This document shows positions 1 through 8,500 of a stretch of DNA of 27,005 bases, piece by piece; position 1 is the stretch's first letter; every line of letters starts with the position of its first letter. Below the pieces are notes generated by a model. The model was not told where the DNA came from and did no database searches. It saw only the letters and a program-made list of their open reading frames with translations. Both the position numbers and the translations under genes were made by a program. Source of the stretch: a virus; IMG/VR virus record IMGVR_UViG_3300020175_000039, positions 1 through 27,005 of that record, one strand, 5' to 3'.

Positions 1-828
1 TGTCATATCTATACTACCAGATATTCCTGCTGAACCTGTAAATGGAAATGCTGCTGAACCAGATGTAAATGCTGCTAAAGTATTTGCTACTGATGAATTC
101 CATGCTGCAAAACCAAATCCTGCTGGTAAATCTAAATCCCCAGCTGCTGCCATGCTCATTAAGCTTTCGCTAACATAACTTGATACCATAAATGAAGTTG
201 CCTGTACTGCTAAAGAATTTGCAGGTTCTATAAATGGAGCAAAGGTATCACTTGCTGTAATTATTAAATTTGCTTGGTTTGAACCATCTCTATTTTCAAC
301 TGATAATATATCATATTGACTATATTCTCCTTGAACACCAGAACTTACATTTGAAGTTGAAGCTTGGTTAGCTATTATACCCCATTTTTGATCTCCAACA
401 ACATATTCTGAATCACTACTACCAGTAATATCTCTCATATCATTTGGTTCTCCTGTTCCTTGTTTTGAAATGGATGCAGATTCAAGAATATACATTCCTT
501 TTGGACATGCAATTCTTACATTTGTTTGTGATGCTGCTGTTGCGGTTGCATTAGCTGCTAGAGTTATTGTATTTGTACCGGAATTGTAATCTGTAATTCT
601 TGTGAATTCATTTACTTCTCCTCCAGATGCTAAAAACATTCCTGTTACTATTGATCCTGTACTAAATCCACTCCAACCCACTTGAGGTACTACATTAGTT
701 ACTGTTGGCGAACCATTTGTAAAATCGGCTTGGACTCTAATAGTACTATTAAAATTAGATGCTGTTGAATAAAAATTCCCAGTTCCTGGTACAGTTAGTT
801 TTGAAAATTGTAAATTTGGTACGCCCAT
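1..828 (-). CDS. Virion structural protein, 3' end beyond the left edge
   Basis: The frame opens with ATG at 828 and stays open to base 1, so at least 276 residues are present and the C-terminus is missing. The protein starts MGVPNLQFSKLTVPGTG and is rich in Ser, Thr, Ala, Gly and Asn, with no Cys-rich, transmembrane or enzymatic motif. That composition is typical of beta-rich phage fibre or decoration proteins and matches its neighbours. It follows the collagen-like fibre gene by 26 bases and is presumably co-transcribed with it. The A-rich leader (AATAAAAAATAAAAC before ATG) lacks a clear Shine-Dalgarno site and lacks the 10-mer found in the larger gaps. I do not recognise the family. A tail-fibre or fibre-associated role is inferred only from position and composition. 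Confidence 0.8.
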   Translation of the reverse strand, partial: MGVPNLQFSKLTVPGTGNFYSTASNFNSTIRVQADFTNGSPTVTNVVPQVGWSGFSTGSIVTGMFLASGGEVNEFTRITDYNSGTNTITLAANATATAASQTNVRIACPKGMYILESASISKQGTGEPNDMRDITGSSDSEYVVGDQKWGIIANQASTSNVSSGVQGEYSQYDILSVENRDGSNQANLIITASDTFAPFIEPANSLAVQATSFMVSSYVSESLMSMAAAGDLDLPAGFGFAAWNSSVANTLAAFTSGSAAFPFTGSAGISGSIDMT

Positions 829-854
829 GTTTTATTTTTTATTTTTTATTATTA

Positions 855-2636
855 TTAAAATATAACATTAAATAATGAAGCTCCAAATGCTCCATCTGTT
901 CCTGAAATTGTATATTTATTTTGTGTTGCAGTTAAATTTGTTGTTACAGATAATGATGAAATTGGAGATCCTGTAGCACCTGATCCAGCAGCACTACCTT
1001 GTACTGATGGGATTGCTATTTGTTTTTTATCTCCATCAGCACCACCACCATTTTGTAAACCGGCAGGTATTGTTAGATCAATTGGAGTAGATGTTTGATC
1101 ATTAGCATAAAAATGTACTCCTTCTAGTTGTTGACTACCACTAATTGCTCCACTACATCCTGTTATTGTAATTGAACTTACATCACCTGCTATTTGTACT
1201 ACACTTGCACTAAATGCTGGTACATACGCTCCAGCTGTTCCTGAAGTATCACCTGAATTTGCACAATCAAGTGTAAATAAATTTGCATTAGTTACTGTAA
1301 CTGCGCTATGTAAATAGTCTTCACTTGCGTTTCTTACTACTACAACATCTCCTGTTGATAAACCGTGAGCTGTTTGGTTAATAGATAAAGTTGTTGTTGC
1401 ACGTGTCCATGATATACCACCCATATAATTTCCGTTTCCTTTAATATATAAATCTAAATCAGTTCCTACTGTTAAAGCTTTATAATGGAAATTGTTATTT
1501 AATATTATAGCTGATCCACCTGTACCTTCAGCACCTTTTTCACCATCTGTACCTTGAGTACCTGTTGTACCTGTTGTTCCTTGTGGTCCTAATGGTCCTA
1601 TTGGACCTATTGGTCCTACATCACCTTTAATACCAGTTGCACCTTGTGGTCCTGCTACTGTTGAGTCAGCACCTGTTTCTCCTTTTTGTCCTTTTTCTCC
1701 ATCATCACCTTTTTGTCCTTTTTCTCCATCAGTACCATTTGCACCTACTTCACCTTTTTGTCCTTTTTCACCTGCTCCACCTGTTGGACCTGTTAGTCCA
1801 GTATCACCTTTAGTACCATTTGCACCTACTTCACCTTTATCTCCTTTTTCACCTACTCCACCTGTTGGACCTGTTAGTCCAGTATCTCCTTTAGCACCTG
1901 CTCCACCTGTTGGACCTGTATCTCCTTTAGCACCTGCTCCACCTGTTGGACCTGTTTGTCCTTTTTCTCCATCATCACCTTTGGCACCTTGTGGTCCTGT
2001 ATTACCAATTAGACCTTGTGCTCCTGTTGGACCTGTTGGTCCAGTATCTCCTTTTGTTCCTGCACCTGTTGGACCTGTTGGTCCAGTATCTCCTTTTGCA
2101 CCACCTGCACCTGTTGGACCTGTTAGTCCAGTATCTCCTTTAGCTCCACCTGGTCCTATAGGTCCTAGATTACCTTGTGGTCCTACATCTCCTTTATCTC
2201 CTTTTTCACCATCAACACCTTGTGAACCTGCTGAACCTGGTGTTCCAGTAGCACCAGTATCACCTTTAGCTCCACCAGCACCAACGGCACCTTGTGGTCC
2301 TAGTGGTCCTTCTGCACCTTTATCTCCAGCTACACCTTGAGCACCTTTTACTCCAGCAGCAATAGATGCTTTTGAAATTGTATTGGTTGCATCATCAATT
2401 TGCACAACATATCCTGTTGAAGCAACTGCTGGTCCCATATCAAATTTATTGTATGAGCCAGATAGATGTAATGATCCTGTTATTTTAAGTGACCCTGAAA
2501 GTGCGGGATCCGTACTATTACCAATTGTAATGTCGTAATTTTGGGCACCTGTGAATGCGTCAACAGATTGTGAGACTTGTAAAGCCTCTATGGTCAAACC
2601 TGTTTGTATATTAGTTTTATCTAGTGTTAATGCCAT
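855..2636 (-). CDS. Collagen-like tail fibre protein
   Basis: This 593-residue protein has three parts. An N-terminal region (about 1-94) is Ser/Thr/Gly-rich and probably attaches to the virion. A collagen-like stretch (about 95-374) consists of Gly-X-Y triplets such as [10 protein letters not shown] and [10 protein letters not shown]-terminal globular region (about 375-593) includes [11 protein letters not shown] and may be the tip. Gly-X-Y stretches in phage proteins form trimeric rods, so a fibre role in host contact is likely. The repeat register breaks once at GAGTKGD near residue 193 (a short triplet) and again at GADSTVAG near residue 325, where a kink in the rod would be expected. A copy of the putative promoter 10-mer lies 19 bases before the ATG. 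The antisense strand has long Pro-rich open frames, which are shadows of this repeat. Confidence 0.9.
   Translation of the reverse strand: MALTLDKTNIQTGLTIEALQVSQSVDAFTGAQNYDITIGNSTDPALSGSLKITGSLHLSGSYNKFDMGPAVASTGYVVQIDDATNTISKASIAAGVKGAQGVAGDKGAEGPLGPQGAVGAGGAKGDTGATGTPGSAGSQGVDGEKGDKGDVGPQGNLGPIGPGGAKGDTGLTGPTGAGGAKGDTGPTGPTGAGTKGDTGPTGPTGAQGLIGNTGPQGAKGDDGEKGQTGPTGGAGAKGDTGPTGGAGAKGDTGLTGPTGGVGEKGDKGEVGANGTKGDTGLTGPTGGAGEKGQKGEVGANGTDGEKGQKGDDGEKGQKGETGADSTVAGPQGATGIKGDVGPIGPIGPLGPQGTTGTTGTQGTDGEKGAEGTGGSAIILNNNFHYKALTVGTDLDLYIKGNGNYMGGISWTRATTTLSINQTAHGLSTGDVVVVRNASEDYLHSAVTVTNANLFTLDCANSGDTSGTAGAYVPAFSASVVQIAGDVSSITITGCSGAISGSQQLEGVHFYANDQTSTPIDLTIPAGLQNGGGADGDKKQIAIPSVQGSAAGSGATGSPISSLSVTTNLTATQNKYTISGTDGAFGASLFNVIF
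1515..2354 (-). repeat. Collagen-coding tandem repeat (Gly-X-Y)
   Basis: About 840 bases made of nine-base units, the GGN-NNN-NNN triplet pattern repeated, with several longer blocks recurring nearly intact (for example the blocks encoding [12 protein letters not shown] and [14 protein letters not shown]). Such arrays expand and contract by slippage and recombination, so repeat number may vary between strains and is prone to misassembly. Confidence 0.85.
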
Positions 2637-2655
2637 GGTATAAGGTTATATTTTA

Positions 2656-2665
2656 TTATAAATAT
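2656..2665 (-). promoter_or_regulatory. Putative late promoter 10-mer before the collagen-like gene
   Basis: The coding strand reads ATATTTATAATAAAATATAA. The 10-mer ATATTTATAA is identical to copies in four other gaps. It ends 19 bases before the ATG at 2636. The complementary strand reads TATAAATA, the T4 late promoter octamer. Function is inferred from recurrence and position. Confidence 0.55.
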
Positions 2666-2672
2666 GTAAATT

Positions 2673-3740
2673 TTATTGTCTGTCTATGTTTACTAAAATT
2701 GTTGTGTCAGTAGTTCTAGAAGTAGGTAAAGGCTGCGCTAATTTTCCTACTGCTACTAATTCATTATTATTGTTATACATACCAACTGTTGAAATATAAG
2801 GTGAAAAGTATGAAGATGTTACAAAATTGTAAACTGTTCCATCATTACTAGAACCTGATATAGTAGTTGGATTTAATGAATAATTAAATTCGTCTTCTGC
2901 TAATGTACACTTATATTGCGTCTCATAAATAGTAAAAGAAGATGAAAATGATGCAGTTATGTTAGTAGTAAAAGCAAAGTTATCTACATCTGCATATCCT
3001 ACAGTTCTACCACCATATTTTCCTGCTCCATATTCAACATTTCCATATGATCCTGTTTCTCCAGTACCTACATTTCTAGGTCCTCCTGTAAAAATTACCA
3101 TTCCATGTTCGTATACTACGTTACCTACATTAATAGATTGAGATGGTATTCTTAAAGGGCAATCTCTCATTAATCTACCTTCTCCATCATCAAAATAACT
3201 ACCACTCGGTGTTACAATTTTTAATGATTTAGGTTGAATAAAGTCTCCAAATAGTGACTTTGGAATAGACATTACTGATATTGTTGGGTTTACTGTTCCT
3301 ACTCCATAAATTGCTTCTCCATATTTAGCTGAACCATATTTTGATCCATCTAAAGTTAAAACTGTATATGAACTAGTTGGAAAGTATTTTTCAGGTACTA
3401 AATCGGTTTGTTCAAAATTAAAATAAGCATTACTTCCTATTGGACCTATTGATGTTCCATCTGGTTGTATTGATGCTGTATTTACTTGTTGTACATCCCC
3501 ATTACTACTTGATATGTAATTTGAATAATATAATTGTTGTACTGAAGCGTATATAGCTGACTGAGTATATTGAGTATCAGTTGTTCCTGTAGTTATTACA
3601 TCATTGATTGGACTACCTAAGTATCTAGCTATATTAACATTAGATGCTGTTAAAGCATTACCTTGGTATTCAAATCCTTTAGTTAATTCTAAAGGTGATA
3701 CTATTATATCTTGTGAGTTGAATTGTTTGTACGCCGCCAT
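2673..3740 (-). CDS. Virion structural protein, paralogue of the next gene upstream
   Basis: This 355-residue protein shares its layout with the 345-residue product at 3747-4784. The clearest match is C-terminal (about 284-333): EFNYS-x-NP-x-x-ISGS, then TVGMYNNNNEL-x-AV-x-KL-x-x-PL, ending in an alternating beta strand. A weaker match lies earlier, around SIPKSLFGDFIQPKSLKI. It also has two YGxx tandem stretches, at about 134-146 (KYGSAKYGEAIYG) and 231-244 (SYGNVEYGAGKYGG), of a kind also seen in the 1535-residue protein. It follows its paralogue by 6 bases. The GAATGGATGG context holds two overlapping ATGs; the second gives the MAAYKQF start used here. No named family is recognised. It is probably a baseplate-peripheral or fibre-connecting component. 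Confidence 0.85.
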   Translation of the reverse strand: MAAYKQFNSQDIIVSPLELTKGFEYQGNALTASNVNIARYLGSPINDVITTGTTDTQYTQSAIYASVQQLYYSNYISSSNGDVQQVNTASIQPDGTSIGPIGSNAYFNFEQTDLVPEKYFPTSSYTVLTLDGSKYGSAKYGEAIYGVGTVNPTISVMSIPKSLFGDFIQPKSLKIVTPSGSYFDDGEGRLMRDCPLRIPSQSINVGNVVYEHGMVIFTGGPRNVGTGETGSYGNVEYGAGKYGGRTVGYADVDNFAFTTNITASFSSSFTIYETQYKCTLAEDEFNYSLNPTTISGSSNDGTVYNFVTSSYFSPYISTVGMYNNNNELVAVGKLAQPLPTSRTTDTTILVNIDRQ

Positions 3741-3746
3741 CCATTC

Positions 3747-4784
3747 TTAAAAATCTAATTTAACTCTAACTAAAGCTTCTTTTGTAAAGTCTTTGTTTAG
3801 AGGTTTTGATAATTTTGCTACTGCTAATAATTCATTTGAATCATTATATAACCCTACTGTTGTCATATATGTTTGAGGGTTGTTTATAAAATAATCATAT
3901 ATCACTTCACCTGTTGATCCTGATATATAGGATGGATTTTCACTATAGTTAAATTCTGAGTTTCTAGCTCTAACAAATACAAAATCTGATGTAATTGTTT
4001 CTTCACTATTTAACCCAAAGAACCCACTTCCTGAAATTGCATTCCACATTTTAAGTGAATTAACTGGTGAACCTGGTGTGTTAACAGATGTTTCTGTTTG
4101 TAAATTAAGTCCTGAAGCTGCGTTAACATCTAATGCATCTCCATTTAATAATATTGTTCCAATATCTGGTAAAAATAAACCATATGATCCACTTGCTTGT
4201 GAATATCCGTTTACATTAACTGATGTGTTTGCAACACCATCTGAACCTGATACTATTTGATATGCTCTAGTTGTACCATAATATGTTGGTAAATTAACAC
4301 CTGGTGTTTGAGAATTATCTGTTAAATGTAAAGTTGTTTCACCTGCACCACTTCCACTTAGTCTTAAATTAAAAGAACCTGGAAATAATGATTGCTTATA
4401 TCTAGATCTTTCAATACTTAAAGCATAAATAGAACTACCTGTTACATCTCCAAATACAAAATCTGCATTTTCATCTTCTAATACTAATGTTCTATATTGT
4501 CCATAAATTGTTGATGCTGGAGATATATTTGATACTAATGAATTGAAGGCATAAGCACCTCCACCACTTTTATTACCGTAGGCAATTTCAAATTGTGCAG
4601 TTGAAATAGAAGATGTAGGGTTACCATTAAAAACGGTAGTGTAATATACACCTGAATCACCCCTAATCTGATTAGATTGGGTGAAAAAAGTTGTTAACGT
4701 TGGTTCATTATTTGACCAACAAGTAGCTGTTTGCGCCTGTGCACTTACTACAAAATCGTCTGCTTCTAATCTTTTGAATGCCAT
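3747..4784 (-). CDS. Virion structural protein, paralogue of the next gene downstream
   Basis: This 345-residue protein starts MAFKRLEADDFVV. A central segment (about 117-140, with SIERSRYKQSLFPGSFNL) is followed by a Gly/Ser-rich beta region and LPDIGTILLNG (about 205-215). The C-terminal block (about 277-329: EFNYSENPSYISGS, TVGLYNDSNELLAVAKL) is strongly conserved with the neighbouring paralogue, implying a duplicated structural role. Both likely occupy similar positions in the tail or fibre attachment site. There is no transmembrane segment or catalytic motif. The leader is A-rich (AACATAAAAATAAATAAATG) with no Shine-Dalgarno site, and the gap to the upstream gene is 10 bases. The family is unnamed to me. 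Confidence 0.85.
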   Translation of the reverse strand: MAFKRLEADDFVVSAQAQTATCWSNNEPTLTTFFTQSNQIRGDSGVYYTTVFNGNPTSSISTAQFEIAYGNKSGGGAYAFNSLVSNISPASTIYGQYRTLVLEDENADFVFGDVTGSSIYALSIERSRYKQSLFPGSFNLRLSGSGAGETTLHLTDNSQTPGVNLPTYYGTTRAYQIVSGSDGVANTSVNVNGYSQASGSYGLFLPDIGTILLNGDALDVNAASGLNLQTETSVNTPGSPVNSLKMWNAISGSGFFGLNSEETITSDFVFVRARNSEFNYSENPSYISGSTGEVIYDYFINNPQTYMTTVGLYNDSNELLAVAKLSKPLNKDFTKEALVRVKLDF

Positions 4785-4794
4785 TTATTTATTT

Positions 4795-5460
4795 TTATGT
4801 TGTTGACTTAGTTATTGTAATTGGAATAGTAATTCTTGCTCCACTATCTAAACCATTAACTGTTAATGTACTTAATAATGTTGAATTTGATCCAAATAAT
4901 GTGTTTACTGTTGTTGCTCTTAACGTAAATTGTGTTCCAACTATCGTTGATGATACATTTGTTCCAATTGTTGTTGTCGCTGATGCGTTAGCACTAGCAG
5001 CAGCTGTTGTATTAATACCTGTTCCTTCGAATGTATTTAATAATCTAATATCAGCAATTGTAGCTGAGTATCCTGCTGTTTCGAATACTTGGTCATTACC
5101 TAAATAATTCAATGTTTGAGGTGTTATTGCAATTGTAGCACCCTGTTGTAATGTAATAGCATCATACCCTAAATTAAGTATAGGTAATTTAGCTGTACCT
5201 CTTGGTAATGTAGCTAATTTATATTTCATTATTTGTGATTCCTCTGGAAATGCTTCTAATAAAGGCATTCCATCTATAGCTTGACCATAGAATGCAGAAC
5301 CTGATGGATGAGTTGGTTGATAAAGTGTATAATCAATTTCATCATCTGAAAGTGCAAATTGTGTGATTCTAAAAGAACCATCGTTAGCTGCTAATAATTC
5401 TCTACCTTTAGTAGTTAGAATTGCGTCAACTGTTATTACTGAATTATTTAAATATCCCAT
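4795..5460 (-). CDS. Conserved phage structural protein of unknown role (221 aa)
   Basis: The N-terminal half (about 1-115) begins MGYLNNSVITVDAILTTKGR and continues with FRITQFALSDDEIDYTLY and HPSGSAFYG. From memory this looks like a well-conserved block found beside structural genes in marine T4-like phages, but I cannot confirm it here. The C-terminal half (about 130-221) is low in complexity, with an Ala/Thr/Ser run near 150-170 and then alternating beta strands. It lies between the 1535-residue protein and the paralogue pair and is probably a virion component. Two putative promoter elements sit in the 42-base leader (5473-5482 and 5492-5501), so the gene may begin a late transcript. No enzymatic signature is visible. 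Confidence 0.85.
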   Translation of the reverse strand: MGYLNNSVITVDAILTTKGRELLAANDGSFRITQFALSDDEIDYTLYQPTHPSGSAFYGQAIDGMPLLEAFPEESQIMKYKLATLPRGTAKLPILNLGYDAITLQQGATIAITPQTLNYLGNDQVFETAGYSATIADIRLLNTFEGTGINTTAAASANASATTTIGTNVSSTIVGTQFTLRATTVNTLFGSNSTLLSTLTVNGLDSGARITIPITITKSTT

Positions 5461-5472
5461 TGTTGTTTTTTT

Positions 5473-5482
5473 ATATAAATAT
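5473..5482 (-). promoter_or_regulatory. Near-copy of the putative late promoter 10-mer
   Basis: The coding strand reads ATATTTATAT, one base different from the 10-mer in other gaps. It ends 12 bases before the ATG at 5460. With the perfect copy 19 bases upstream it forms a doublet, the only one seen in the window. Confidence 0.4.
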
Positions 5483-5491
5483 TGTTATATG

Positions 5492-5501
5492 TTATAAATA
5501 T
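5492..5501 (-). promoter_or_regulatory. Putative late promoter 10-mer before the 221-aa protein gene
   Basis: The coding strand reads CATATTTATAACATATAACA and contains the identical 10-mer ATATTTATAA. It lies one base after the stop codon of the 1535-residue protein (5503) and 31 bases before the next ATG. The tight packing against the stop codon suggests the gap exists to hold this element. Confidence 0.5.
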
Positions 5502-5502
5502 G

Positions 5503-8500
5503 TTACTCTATTAGTTTCTTATCTCTTAGGTCACGAATCACTTTATCTGGTTCAAGCTCTATTGCTGCTATCGGATATTGTGGAAATATTATACCCGATG
5601 GTGTATTATTTTGCTTTAATAAAGGTTGATACTTATCAATAAAACTTCCTGATGGAGTTTGTACTGCTGATGAAGTAGTTGCATCACCTGTTTTTACCTC
5701 TCCACTAGCATCAAAGAAATTAGTTGTTGTATTATTACTAACTACAAATTCTTTTTCTGCTGGTAACCCACCATAAGGGAAAATATTGTCAATTACTATT
5801 GAATTTGGGCTATATCTATATCTCCTTAATATAAAGAAGTTAAGATTTGTTGAGGGTGATACTGTATTATCTAATATTAATTTTAATTTGTTTACTTGAT
5901 TTAGTGAATTATTTTCTTGTGGTGTAATTACTTCTTGTATTCTAAATGATTTTGATTCATTATTTTCAAATCTAATTTCATCTCCTACCATAACAGACCA
6001 AGGTATGTTATTTTGAGCAATTACTGTATCTGCTGGTTCTAATCCTCCAGGGAAAACTTCATTTGATGAAGCAGTATAAGGTAAAAATCCTTGGTAATAG
6101 CCATTTTCAACCCCATATGATGTATTACCATTTGGTGATTGTAATTCTATAACATTCAGTACAGGTTGTGCTGCTGATTGTGAAAAATCCCAATATGGGT
6201 AATTTAATGCATTATTTGTTGATGATTGACCACCTAAATCTCCTTCAATATTAGTTGAGAAAAATGGACCACCAACTGTTAGGTTTGGTTTTGTCCAATC
6301 CGTATACCAACTATAAGTTGGATTCCAAAAATTATGATCATCCTGTAATGGTTCTGCTTGATAATTTAAATCAACATACCATCTATATCTTGTACCTGAT
6401 ACTAGATTTTCATCATCAGCATTAGATAAATTTATTATATATTTTAAATAATCTGCGTTTTTAAGTTCTTTACCTGCTTGTGTGAATGCATCTTTAATTT
6501 GTTTCCAATGAATTCTAATTTTAAATTCTGTTCTGTTTAGTCTTAAACCAGCATTATTTTGCCCCAATATAGTTCTTAAATTAAATGATTCTGAACCATT
6601 ACCATAATAACCTAATAGACTAGGTTCTGAAAGTAATTTCATTTTACAATTTGTCCAACTATTTGTAGTTAATGATGTATTTGTTGTTTTTTGAAGTCTT
6701 ACAACAATATAACCAATATAACTTTCGTTATAATCACTACTATCCCAAAAACCACCATTGTCCGTTTTAACCTTCCATATAGCTGAGGATTCTTGTTGAT
6801 AGTTTAAAACTATTTTATAATCATCAGATAAAGAAGGTGGGTTTAAACTTGTTATACTTGGATTTGTTGCAAATGGGTCTGGTGTGAAATAATACTCTCC
6901 AGCATTACCCACATAATTAGGCTCCGATACTGATTGTGTTATTAAAGATGAAGAAACATATATGTTAGCTCCACTACCTGATAATCCATAATCTGTTGGG
7001 TAATCTATATCCGTGGTATTTACTGCTATTGATGATGTTATTCCACCTAGTAAATTAGATAAAGTAATTAATTTATCATTAAAATCAGAGGCATTAAAAA
7101 CGTTACCTTGAGCTGCTAAACCATAATTACAAAATGGAGCATCATAACTAGATACTCTATCAGGGTTACCTGCTAATGGAATTGAACTTGTAGTATTAGG
7201 GTAATCTTCACTTCCTGAAATTGCAAATGTAGACGCACCAGTTTGTGACCATAATACTGCTACTGGTTCTTTTGCTACTCTATGTATGGTTTGAAAACCA
7301 TTTAAATTATCATATTGAGATGAACCTGATACCTGATTAATACCAATTCTACCTAACATTCCTTCTGTCCAGCTTCCTTCTAAATCATAAGCTGTGTAAG
7401 GTGATAATGTAGGTTGTAAAGCATCTCCTGCTTCATTTATTAAATATTGTACATTAAGTAATATTTTGTTATTAACTACTGGGTATGGATCTATAATTTG
7501 ATTTGCAAACCCAAAATATGTCGTTAAATAATCAACTACAGGTATTACACCAAATCCAGTTTCATTTCCACCTTCACCACCTAATCCTTCTATTGTGTTT
7601 ACTCCATTAGCTGTTGATCGTGAACCATTATATCTCGGTAATATTGAGGGTAATGTTGTATAATTAGATTCTGGTACTGTTGATTTACGAGCTGAACCTG
7701 ATAATATTTGTTGGAAATTAATTGGGCTATAAGGATCAGTTGAATAATCAACTTCTTGAATTAATTTATTTCTTCTGTATTGTGATACATTATTTAAAAT
7801 TGGTTGACAATTATAAGCATTACTAAACCCATTTGTTGATTCCGATCCTGAAAATGCATTTTCTATTAATGTTGGTACTGGTTTTGCCCCACCACCGGCT
7901 AATTGATTATTAAATTCTAAATTATATTCTTTAACTACAAGTGAATTTTGAATTACATCCCCTGTTGATTTTGATACCGAAATTGAGACATTTAAACAAT
8001 CCTGGAATGAAATTGATTCCGAGGGTATTAACAAACTCATCGTATATGGTTCTGGTGTAGTATGAATGGTTGAAGACCTTAATTCCGAAGAAGTTAATGG
8101 TGTTGAACCTATATTAGGTATGCTATTTGGAAAACTACCAGTATAAATAGATATTGAAGCTGTTGTCCATGTAGTACCAGGGGTTGAGGGTTGTTCACCA
8201 TAATCTCCAGTTCCATAATCATCTGTTCCAAATACTGCTCCTGGTTCTTCACCTCTCCATACATCTACTAACATAGAAGCTGTTACTTGGATGTCTCCTG
8301 ATGGTAATTGATTAAATACATATAAACCATCTTGTGATGAGGATAATGAAGATGAATATGAAATATAAACATCATTTACTTTACTTGCAAATATTCCCTG
8401 TACTGGGGCTACATTAGTTGTATATGAAGGGTTTGTAATATTATTTGAAAATGTATTATAATTAATAGTACCCGCAAATGATGGTGTGCCTACTAATGCA

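Noticed and set aside
1946-2340. Long plus-strand frames, Pro-rich or Leu-rich, opposite the collagen region
   Set aside because: They are the complement of the Gly-X-Y repeat: Gly codons read as Pro or Thr on the other strand. They have no leader and no family.
1515-2354. CRISPR-like spaced repeats
   Set aside because: The periodicity is that of collagen triplets in a continuous reading frame, with no constant-length repeat and spacer pattern.
4778-5107. Plus-strand frame of 109 codons
   Set aside because: It lies antisense to the 221-aa structural gene, is hydrophobic low complexity (Val/Leu/Asn) and has no start context. All convincing genes are on the minus strand.
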